Shown here: piece after piece, positions 53,839 to 64,000 of the stretch
Position numbering within the stretch: the stretch's first letter is position 1
How the letters are laid out: each line of letters opens with the position of its first letter
Origin: Eulemur rufifrons
Lineage: Eukaryota > Chordata > Mammalia > Primates > Lemuridae
Reading direction: 5' to 3'
NCBI RefSeq assembly: GCF_041146395.1
Contig: NC_091012.1
Coordinates: 12,390,193 to 12,454,192, forward strand
Length of the DNA: 64,000 nucleotides
The notes under the pieces: generated by a model
What the model was told of the DNA's origin: nothing
The model's input: the letters and a program-made list of their open reading frames with translations, nothing else
The model's database searches: none
Made by a program: the position numbers and the translations under genes

Positions 53839-54949
53839 GGTATCAGGCATCTCACCATTAAATGTTCTAATTATGACGAATGTTATGAGAATACAGGATC
53901 ACAGAATGTTAGCATCGCGGGGCCCTCAGAGATGTTTTGTTTCAATCAGCTCCTTTCTTAATGAGAAATTTGAAGTGCAGGGAGGCATGAGGACCTGCCC
54001 AAGGTGACAGGCAGGTTAGAGTGGAGCCAGGATGGCCTCTGCCCCTCCCCCATTCAGTGGTTCTGTCAGGGGGTGGGCTGCACCGGGACCACTGAGAACT
54101 TTCACAGTTAACTGATTCCCCCAGAGCAGGGGATTCAGTAGGTCTGAGCTCTGGGAGCTTCCATGGGGTTCTGCGGCTCAACCGGGATTGCGACCCACTG
54201 CTTATTCTAGAACAGCAGCTACTTTCCTGTCAAAAGCCAGACAGTGAATGTCATTGGCTCGGAGGGCCATGCAGTCTTCTTGGCAACTCCTCAGCTCTGC
54301 TGTGCAGTTTGGATTACAACCAAGTCTTCAGTCAATAACCCCTCTAAAAATATGGATTCTAAACATTCAAAGAGCACAAAAGAGCTTAGGGAGAGCACGG
54401 AAGTGTAGAACCAGGTCTCTATGCATGAGACCTATTCACAGATGCACGATAGAGTGACCAGCAACACGAGTAGTTCAGGGTACATGTCATAACAGGGGTC
54501 CCCACACCCGACTGCCGTAGAATCATCTGGCCAATGTGAAATCATCAGAATCTCAGGCCCCACCGATGACCAAGGAGGCTCTTGGACAGCGGGTCAGCAA
54601 GGGAGGAATCTGGGTTTTCATAACTCCCTGTGTGATTCTCATGTCACCAGGCCACAGATCCACACTAAGGGATCAAGGAGAATCTCAAAATAGGTGCTTT
54701 AGAAGCTTCAGGAAGGAGGGGTTCTTGTGCATTGTGATGTGACAGTGTCAGAGGAGATTGCATGGTGAGGGTGCTGCTGAGGGTGGTGGTAGGTTGGGGA
54801 GAGTTCGTGAGCAGGAGGAGGGCGGAGGCTGTTTCTGGGGGAGGCTCACCGCCCAAGGCGGGAGTGTGTGGCCTGAGAAGGGGAGTTGGGCCGGAGGCTG
54901 GAGAATCACGTGCAATGCCAGTGCAGGCCAGTGATTTTCATTGGATAAA
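53839..54949. mobile_element. Flank with hAT-type MER-like fragments
   Basis: Segments at about 54055-54205 ('ggattcagtaggtctgagct') and 54490-54670 ('aatcatctggccaatgtgaa', 'atctcaggccccaccgatga') have the phrases typical of small non-autonomous hAT-type elements. Names and edges are uncertain. The rest is unassigned. Confidence 0.5.
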
Positions 54950-56190
54950 ACAGGTAAAAGCAGAACTAAAAGAGGGCTGCCGAGATGGCCAAAACAATTT
55001 TAAAAAGAAGAAAATTTGAAGCACTCATGTAAGCTAATTTGAAGATTTACTGTAAAGCAACAGTAATCAAGACAGTCTGGCTTTGGCAAAAGAATGGACA
55101 CTTTGATCAATGGGACAGAGTGGAGAGTTAGAAAGAGACTCACTCAAATGCGATCAATTGATTTTTGACAAAGGTGCAAAAACACATCAATGGAGAATGG
55201 ATAATCTTTTCAAAAAAATGATGCCAGAATAATCAGAAAACTCTATGCAAAGATATAAAAATAAATGCAAACTGAATCATAGATGTAAGCATAACATGTA
55301 AAATTTTGAAATTTTTAGATATATGAGGAAGGGGTATATGGGAAATTCTATACCTTCCATTCAATTTTGCTGTGAATCTAAAACCTCTCTAAAAATAAAT
55401 GAAGAAAAGACTTGAATGACACTTCATCAAAGAAGATATACTGATGGCAAAAGGCACGTGAAAAGATGCTCAGCATTTCAAGCAATTAGGGAAATGCCAA
55501 TTCCATTACAAGGTGATGTCGCTACAAGTAGGTAAAGTTAAAAATCGGAAATACCACGTCCTGGTGAGTGTGTAGAGCTGAAACTTGCACATCGCAGGCA
55601 GCAATGCAGAGTGGTGCAGCCACTTTCAAAAAGTTTGACAGTTTCTTAGAAAGGTAAACATTCATTTACCATATCAGTAATCCCAGCTAGGAATATACCC
55701 AAGTTAAAAAAACAAAGAAGGAAAACTGTGCTTACATTTGTAAAGTATGTAAATATTTATAGTGGCTTTATTCATAATTGTCTCAAACTGCAAACTGATT
55801 AAACCGAAGTCCTCGGTGGGTGGATGGATAAACAAACTGTGGCTCATCCATCGATGGAATACCTCTCAGTAGTAAAAAGGACCACACTGTTAATTAACGC
55901 AACAGAATGTATGAATTTCAGCTGCCTTATGCCCGCTGAAAGCAGCTGGACTCAAAGACTTCATTCCGTGTGGATTCAGTTACCTGACATTCTGGAAAAG
56001 GCAAAAAGACCTAGGACCACTGAGCAGGGAAGGCCGAGGGTGGCACGCAGGTCACTGGGGGTGATGGAGCCACTCTGTGTTTGATTGTGATAGTGGTTAC
56101 ACAATCCCATACCTTGGTCAAATCTAGAACTATGCACCCAACAAGTGAATTTTACTGTATGAGAATTTAAAAATTAATAAATACAAATTT
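54950..56190 (+). mobile_element. L1 3' end (old ORF2 tail plus 3' UTR)
   Basis: ORF2 C-terminal phrases in plus orientation: 'gtaatcaagacagtctggct', 'attgatttttgacaaaggtg', 'gatgctcagcatttcaagca' and 'gtggctcatccatcgatgga'. These are followed by a 3' region ending in 'aaaattaataaatacaaatt'. Frames are broken throughout. Confidence 0.9.
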
Positions 56191-57799
56191 AACAGAGGCC
56201 AGGGGAACCCAGATCTCCCTGGTCAGCTGTGTCCTAACCTTCACTCCTCTTTCGTGACGCCCAGGTTGTCTCCGAGGATGCAGAGGCTCCCGGGGCAACT
56301 GGAGCAGCCTTTCTGCAGGCTGAGAGCGACACCTCTGCATTCTTGAGTCGTGATGTGATTAGATGATGAGAACATTTTAGGAAGAAGAATATAGTGGTGA
56401 TAAATTATGTGTCTTAGTGTCTGCACTCTGCTACACTTTGAAGAGGATTAAGAAAAGGCAGGGAAGTGAAGACCTCGCCTCCCTTGTCAGAGAATCACAG
56501 AACCTCGGGGATTTCATCAGCATCTGCTCTGGCTTCTCCCGGGTAAAGCTCCCCTTCTCCCAAGAGAGGGCCCGCCTGGCTACTCCCTGCATAGGCAGCA
56601 GTCTACAAGAAGCCACAGGTCCACGGTGTCCCTGTCCTTGGCCACTACCTACTGCTGGCTGGATCTCTGAAGGGCTCTGGGCCTCCTCTTCAGTTTGAAG
56701 AACCAATTTTGCAATTGGGTCTGGGAATCTTCCGGGGGTAGTGGAAAAGCCAGAGGTGTGTGTACAGAGTAGAGCAGGTCGGGTAGGCCTGTGCAATCTC
56801 ATACGTGCTTTGCCAGAATAATTCAGGCTTCTCAGTTTTACTTGTTGGACTGCCAAGTGCGCCACTTGCTAACAATACAACCTCAGTTTCCTTATTCGTC
56901 ACATGGTCACTCTAGTGGTATTTACTTCAGAAGAGAGTTGTAAGGAGAAGTGACATGTGCAGAGCACCTACCTCCAGCCAAGCCTAGAGTAGGAGTTTAT
57001 AACATTCAGCAATTACATGTTTCCATTTGTGTTTAGTGCTCTGCACATTTTATTTATCTGTTTATCCTTTGATGGGCATTTTGGCTGATTCCATATTTTG
57101 GCTACTTTGAATGATGTTGCAACAAACAACACTATAAACTTACAGTCATCCCACTGGATATTTCTAAGGCCCCATCTACCCTGTCATTCAATGATTCTAT
57201 GATTTCACTTACACAGAAATTGGTAGAGAATGGGGTCTCTTCATCCCCACTCCAATTTGAAATGCTTTATCTATCTACACACATGCACACGTAGATACAT
57301 ATGTGTGCTTGTTTTTACATTTCTATTGATTCATTGTCCCCCTATGGTTTTAAAATAAAGAAAACATAAAAGGGAAGCTATCTAAATGTTCATCAAGAGT
57401 GGATCAATTACATAAATTATATTATATCTGCACTACAGGATCTTAGGCAAATCCAGAATGTGGCAGATCTGCACATATGGACATGATGAGATGTCTGGGA
57501 CATATGAAATTAAAAACAAAATCAGGTTAAAGAGAAATGGGCTGTGCAGTTGCCCCATCTTATAGTAAACTCTGCTGGAGTAAACAGCCATTGGTCCATT
57601 TTAAATGGTTAAACATTTCTTCTGTATTCTGACATCCATCTCCCTCAGAACTAGCTCTTCCCACTGGAACACCACAAAATCCTAGGCCTCCTTCACCAGG
57701 GCATCAGATCTTGAATTTCCTGCTTTTCTCCAGGAAATATGGCTCTGGCTCCCTGGATTCTCCCACAGTTGTCCAAACAGCCAGGGTCATTGTCATGGC
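56191..57799. other. Intergenic sequence with two short L1-like scraps
   Basis: About 57030-57150 reads like a reversed L1 3' end ('ttatcctttgatgggcattt', 'tgatgttgcaacaaacaaca'), and about 57355-57530 like a plus-strand L1 or HAL1 fragment. No gene is recognised. Confidence 0.5.
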
Positions 57800-58012
57800 G
57801 GCATTTCTGAGCTTCTACCACGTGCTGATCCTGTGCTGCGCACTTTACAGAAAGGATCTCACTGAAGCTTTACTTAAAGCTCTGGAGGGAGTGTTAATAT
57901 TACCCCATTATTACAGATGAAGACACTTGATTGGGGAAATTCAGTAATTTTCCCAAGACCTCTCATCTAGGAAGTGATGAAGTCGGGATTGGAACTGAGG
58001 CAGCAAAACTCC
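57800..58012 (-). mobile_element. MIR SINE
   Basis: The plus strand has 'gagcttctaccacgtgctga', 'taccccattattacagatga' and 'gaagtgatgaagtcgggatt', the reverse of the MIR body. Confidence 0.8.
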
Positions 58013-58059
58013 AGGGCCACAGCTCCTTACCCATCCAGAGCTGCGTCTCTGAATCCAAG

Positions 58060-59140
58060 CTGTTTTTTGCAGGTTGTGTTGCCTATATGTGGTTTTTTTC
58101 CCCCTTCTTCAAAGTCTTAGAGTTTGCCTTTGACAGTAAAAATTTTGGTCTATCTGGATTGATTGTTTTGTATGTGTATGGTGTGAAGTGTGGATTCATT
58201 TTCATGCACTTAAATTCGTGAACAGTCCAGATTTTCCCATAGAAACAGCAGTAAATCAAGTTTCCATACCATACTCATAGGTCAGTTTGTTCGCTCTCTT
58301 TTTGGCCCATTGCTTGGTTTGTCTATTCCTGCTCTGACACTGCACATGGTTGTGTTAATGTGTTTTGATATTGGGTTGCACAGGTACCATCACCTTATTT
58401 TCCTTATTCAAAAGTGTCTTAGCTATTGGCAACGTGAACTTCCAGATACACTTCGCAATCATATTGTCAACTTCTGTGAAACACTAATTTGCAATTTAAT
58501 TAGGATTTAATTAATTCCATGAATTAATTTGTGGGAGAGTTGATGTGATTCCAATATTGAGTCTTCCCAACTATAAATCTGACATGTGTTTCCATTAATT
58601 AAGTTTTTTTAAAAATGTCTTTTAACATAGTTTTAGGATTTCTTACATTAAAGTCTTGTACACGTTTGCTGCATTTATTCTTATAAACATTATTTTTTGT
58701 TGCACTTGTAGATAGCATGTTTTAAAAATTGAATTTCAGTTTGCTCCTGGTGTACAGAAATGCAATGGATTTTTGTGAATTGATCTCATATCAATGTAAC
58801 TTTGCCAGGCTTTCTTATTAATTTTTAATAATTGCCTTATAGAATCTTTTAGGGAAAAGTATCATTTGTGAATAAAGATATTTTTAAATTTTTTCACTTC
58901 CAAAACTTAAATCCTTTATGTTTTTTTATTGTCTTATTTGGATTACCAGAATCCAATGTCAGATACAAGGGGTGGTTTCTAAAAATACATTAAAGTGGTA
59001 AATTATCTAAGTGAATTTTCTAATATGAAATTCATCTTGCATTCCTAGAATAATCCAACCTGAACATGATGTATTATCTTTTCAGGCATTGTGGAATTGG
59101 ATTGCTAACATTTGGTTTAGTAGGTTTCTTCCTCTCTCAT
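58060..59140 (-). mobile_element. Old L1 fragment (ORF2 region)
   Basis: Reversed, strongly diverged L1M-like ORF2 sequence: 'tggcccattgcttggtttgt', 'ggttgcacaggtaccatcac', 'gtgtcttagctattggcaac' and, further on, 'gtaactttgccaggctttct'. It ends where the younger L1 begins. Confidence 0.7.
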
Positions 59141-59144
59141 CCTT

Positions 59145-62100
59145 TGTTTTCTTTTTAATTTTTAATTTTTATTGATACATATTAGTTGTACATATTTTTA
59201 GGGTACATGTGATATTTCAATACAAGTATAAGATGTGTAAGGATCAAATCTGGTAATTAGGATATCTATCGCCTCAACCATTTATCATTTCTTTGTTTTG
59301 GGAACATTCCAATTTTTCTCCTCTAGCTATCGTAAACTACACAATATTGTTAACTATAGTTGCTCTCTTGTGCTAGATCACATTCTTTCCATCTCACTGT
59401 AGTTTTGTTTGCTTTAACTAACCCCCCCTTCTTCCTCATCCCCGTTACTTTTTCAGCCATCATTCTACTCTCTACCTCCATTACATCAATTTTTTTTTAG
59501 CTCCCACATACGAGAGAGAACATGCTGTATTTGTCTTTCTATGTCTGGCTTATTTAATTTAACATAATATCCTCCAGTTCCATCCATGTTGCTGCAAATG
59601 ATGGAATTTAATTCTTTTTTATGGCTTTAATACTATTCCAATATATATATATACCACATCCCGTTTATCCATTCATCCACTGATGAACACTTAAGTTGAT
59701 TCCACATCTTGGCTATTGTGACTAGTGCTGCAATAAACATGGGAGGGCAGATTTTGCTTCATCATACTGATTCCTTTCTTTTGGATATATATCCAGCATG
59801 GGATTGCTGGATCATGTGGTAGCTGATTTTTAGTTTTTTGAGAAGCCCCATACTGTTTTCTGTATTGGCTGTACTAGTTTACTTTCTGATCAACAGTGTA
59901 TGAATGTTCCCCTTTCTCTCAATCCTTGCCAACATTCGTTTTCTGTTTGTTTGATAGTATCTTTTTTAACTGGGGTGAGATGATCTCTCATTGTGGTTTT
60001 GATTTTCACTTCCCTAATGATTAGCGATGTTGAGCACTTTTGCATAGACATTTGGCATTTTGTATGTCTTATTTTGAACAATGTCTATTCAGATGTTTGC
60101 CCCTTTTTAAGTCAGATTATTTGGATTTTTGCTATTGGTTTGTTTGAGTTCTTTATACACTCTGGTTATTAATCCTTTGTTGAATGCATAGTTTGCAAGT
60201 ATTTACTCCCATTCTATAGGTTTTCTTTTCACTTTGTTGATTGTTTACTTCACTGTGCAGAAGATTTTTAGCTTGATAAAATCCCATTTGTCAACTTTTG
60301 CTTTGGTTTTCTGTGCTTTTGAGGTCTTATTTGAGAAATCTTTGCCCAGACCAAAGTCCTGAAGTGTTTCCTAAGTGTTTTCTAGTAATTTCATAGTTTC
60401 AGGTCTTACATTTAAGTCTTTAATCCATTTTGATTTTATTTTTGTATATAGTGAGAGAAAGGGGTCTTATTTCATTATTCTGTGTAGGAATATTTAGTTC
60501 TTCTGGCACCATTCATTTAAGAGTCTGCCCTTTCTCCAATTTATGTTCTTGGTGCCTTTGTAAAAAGTGAGTTGGCTATAAATGAACGGATTTATTTCTG
60601 GGTTCTCTATTCTGTTTCATTGATCTGTGCCTCTTTTTATGTTAGTACCATGCTGTTTTGGTTAGTATATTTTGAAATAAGGTAATGGAATGCCTCCAGA
60701 TTTGTTCTTTTTGCTTGGGACTACTTCAACTATTAAGGGTCTTTTGTCATTCCTTGTTAATTTTAGAATTGCTTTTTCTATTTTTGTGAAAAACGTCATT
60801 GGTATTTTGATAGGGATTGGATTGAATCTGTAGATCACTTTGGATACTATAGACATTTTAACAATATAACTTCTTCCAATACATGAACATGGGATATTTT
60901 TCCATTTTTTGTGTCCTCTTCAATTTCTTTCATCAGTGTTCTATAGTTTCAATTGCAGAGATCTTTCATTTCTTTAGTTAAGTTTATTCTTAGGTATTTT
61001 GTTTTAACTTTTTTTATAGCTATTATAAAGGGGATTGCTTTCTTGATTTATTTTTCAGATTGTTCACTGTTGGGATATAGGAATACTACTGATTTTTACA
61101 TGTTGATTTTGTATCCTACAAACTTACTGAATCCATTTATTAGTTCTAAAAGGTTTTTGGCACAGTCTTCAGGTTTTTCTAAACATAAGATAATGTCATC
61201 TGTAAGCAAGGACAATTTGACTTCTTTTCAATTTAGATGACCTTTATTTCTTTCTTTGCCTAATTATTCTGGTTAGGGCTTTCAGTACTCTGTTGTATAA
61301 AACCATTGAAAGTGGGCAACCTTGTCTTGTTCCAGATCTTAAAGGAAAGGCTTTCAATTTTCCCCCATCCAGTATGATGCTAGCTGTGAGTTTGTCATAT
61401 ATGGCCTTTACTGTTTTGAGTTATAATATGTTCCTTCTGTAACCACTTTGTTAAGAGTTTTTATCATGAAGGGATGTTGAATTTTATTGAATACCTTTTT
61501 TGTCTTCTATTGACATGATCATATGGTTTTTGTCCTTAATGTGATGTATCATGTGTATTGATTTGCATGTGTTGAACCATCCTTGCATCTTCAGGATGAC
61601 TCCCATTTGATCATAGAGAATAATCTTTTTAATGTGTTGTTACGTTTGGTTTGGAAGTATTTTGTTGGGGACTTTTGCATCTATGTTCATCAGTTATATT
61701 GGCCTGTAGTTTTCTTTTTTGTTGTGTCCTTGTCTGGTTTTGGTATCAAGGTATTATTGCAGGCCTGTAGAATGGAGTTTGGAAGTATTTCCTCTTCTTT
61801 AAGTTTTTGGAATAGTTTGAGTAGAATTGGTGCTAGTTCTTCTTTAAGTATTTCATAGAATTCTGCATTGATGCCATCAGGTCCTGGGCTTTTCTTTGAT
61901 GGGAGACTTTTTATTACTGTTTTTCTGTTGTTACTCATTATTGGTCTGTTCAGGTTTTCTATTTCTTCATGGTTCAATCTTGGTAGGCTGTATGTGTCTA
62001 GGAATTTGTCCTTTTCTTCTACGTTTCCCAATTTATTGGCATCATAATAGACTATCATAATAGTCTCTGATGTTCCTTTGAATTTCTGTGGTAACAATTA

Positions 62101-62575
62101 TAATGTCTCCTTTTTTATCTCTGATTTTATGTATTTGGATATTCTTTTTTTTTCTTAGTCTAACTAAAGTTTAGTCAATTTTGTTTACCTTTTCATAAAA
62201 CTAACCTTTTGTTTTGCTAATCTTTTTATTGTGTTTCTGTCTCAATTTCATTTATCTCTGCTCTGATCTTTATTATTTCTTTCTGTCTACTAATTTTTAG
62301 TTTCATTTTTTTTCCTTTCTTGTTCTTTAAAGTGCATTGCTAGGTTGTTTATTTGACATCTTTCTACTTGTTTTTTGATGTAGAGATTTATTGATACCAA
62401 TTTCTCTCTTAGTACTGCTTTTCATTGTATCCCATAGATTTTGGTGTGTTGTATTTCCATTTGCATTTGTTTTTATCAATACCAATGTTCTTTAAAATTA
62501 TTTTGTCTAGTTTTATATCAAGGATATATTGTTATAAAATAATTTGGGGAGAATTTCTTCTTTCTTGTGTTCTGA
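59145..62575 (-). mobile_element. L1 element, about 3.4 kb, minus strand, 5' truncated
   Basis: The plus strand begins with the reversed tail ('tttttaatttttaattttta') and 3' UTR ('ggtacatgtgatatttcaat'), followed by ORF2 in reverse. On the minus strand, 61690-62097 is an open stretch of the RT start ([20 protein letters not shown]). The segment 60662-60856 holds the conserved [15 protein letters not shown] region near the ORF2 C-terminal part. Stops and shifts break ORF2 elsewhere. It is better preserved than the other L1 pieces in the window and looks like a primate-era L1 (L1MA/L1PB-like, from recall). Confidence 0.92.
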
Positions 62576-62900
<325 letters not shown>

Positions 62901-62904
62901 GGAA

Positions 62905-64000
62905 TTCTTGATTCATTAAACATTTGCTAGAATTTACTCACAAAGCCCACATGAAATGGTTTATTCTTTATGCAGAAATATGTTTACAACTAATTCAATA
63001 TCTTTAATAGTTATATGATAATTTAGATTTGTTCATTTTTTATTGAGTCAGCTTTGGTGTTTTATATTTTTCTAGGAATTTGTTCACTTTTTCCTGTTTT
63101 TGACTATATTGGCATAAATTTGTTTATAACTTAATATGACTATTTTTTCAATATTCCCTCCATCTCTAATTGTGCCTCCTTTTCACATCTATTCTTATTT
63201 ATTTGTGGCTTCTTTTTTTTTAATTGATGAATTTTGTCAGGGATTTGTCACTTATCTTTGTCTTTTCAAAGAATCATCTTTTGTCTAGTTTGATCCTCTA
63301 TTTCCACTCATTTTATTATTTCCTCTTCTTTGATTTGTTTAAATTTTTTTTCTAATTTAAGTTGGATACTTAGCTAATTTTATTTTAGCCTATCTTCTTT
63401 AATAATATAAGTTCTAAAACTTATGAATGTCCCATTTAATGTTTCACTACATTCTACATGTTTAAAACACTAATATTTTATTATCATGTAGCCCTAAATA
63501 TTTTCTACTATAATTTATATTGACTGACAAATTATTTATGAGTGCTGTAATTTGTCCTCGATTTCTAACTTCTTTGAACTTAGGTTAGAAAATGTGTTCC
63601 GTAGAATATTGATTCTCTAAAATTTGTCTTACTTTTTGGCCCAACATGTGGTCAATATTCAAATGTATATTTAATTGATATTTAGAATGAATAAACATTC
63701 TCTAGTTTTTGAAGGCAGCATTTCTTATGTTCATTAGATCAAGTTTTCATTTTATTTATCCTTACATGTTGCCTAAGCACATTTATCCCATGTGTTTTAC
63801 TTAGTAAAATTACTAAGTGAATTTTATTACAGTTCTGAGTCATTTATCTTCACTCAGAATTTTGAAGATATATTTCTATTGTTGTCTGGTTGCCAATGTT
63901 GCTTTTGCGAAGTTAGCTGTCTAATTATTTTTGTTTTACAGACATATTTTCTTCCTAGTCACTTCAGATCTCCTCTGTGTCTTTGATGTTCTATCATTTT
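62905..64000 (-). mobile_element. Older L1 (5' part/ORF2 start), runs off the window
   Basis: Reversed, diverged L1M-type phrases: 'tttcaaagaatcatcttttg', 'ggcccaacatgtggtcaata', 'ctattgttgtctggttgcca' and 'cgaagttagctgtctaatta'. It is more diverged than the L1 at 59145-62575, so it is probably a separate insertion. Confidence 0.8.

Noticed and set aside
61690..62097. A 135-codon minus frame considered as a functional reverse transcriptase
   Set aside because: It is only the start of the RT domain of an L1 ORF2. The rest of ORF2 in 59145-61690 is broken by stops and shifts.

Overview
The window is mammalian nuclear DNA from a primate, most likely a strepsirrhine (lemur or loris group). The strongest clue is a full dimeric Alu at 43121-43453. 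Its linker carries the 'agaaagaaattat..ggccaactaaaa' segment and the 'gaggttgctgtgagctaggc' right arm that I associate with strepsirrhine Alus. The mixture of L1, Alu, MIR, MaLR/MLT1, ERVL/MLT2 and mariner sequence is placental and primate in character. I find no intact protein-coding gene. Everything that resembles coding sequence is a transposon or provirus remnant, a pseudogene, or an isolated exon-like segment.

Layout. (1) 1-3840 is GC-rich. It holds a tandem duplication with a period of about 1.73 kb (copies at 1-1480 and 1737-3235) that probably continues to the left of the window. A short CpG-rich segment follows, with an RFX X-box-like and an NRF1-like site. (2) 3841-19600 is AT-rich with old debris: an Alu fragment, a decayed C2H2 zinc-finger array (8905-9842, minus), a mariner transposase remnant (13545-14615, minus), L1 pieces, and two or three weak exon-like segments at 16.9-18.5 kb. 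(3) 19600-47400 is ordinary interspersed-repeat territory: L1 fragments on both strands, MIRs, four MLT1 LTRs, an MLT2 LTR, an inverted pair of unidentified LTR-like sequences, the diagnostic Alu, and an AT-rich minisatellite. (4) 47397-53838 is a complete but defective class II (betaretrovirus-like) endogenous provirus. It has two 965-bp LTRs, a 6-bp target duplication, a tRNA-Ser-type primer-binding site, a polypurine tract, and broken gag, dUTPase/protease, RT, integrase and env. (5) 53839-64000 returns to DNA-transposon scraps, a plus-strand L1 end, MIR, and a long minus-strand L1 block interrupted by an Alu.

The provirus is the most informative object. The LTRs differ at only about a dozen of 965 sites, yet the interior has lost most of RT and all of RNase H, and has several stops and frame changes. 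This suggests it was copied as an already defective element using proteins supplied in trans. Its U5 end is a tandem duplication of about 75 bp that carries a second, shorter copy of the primer-binding site inside each LTR.

Limits: repeat family names are from recall of consensus sequences, not from a search. Subfamily names and exact edges are approximate unless a target duplication or LTR boundary is stated.
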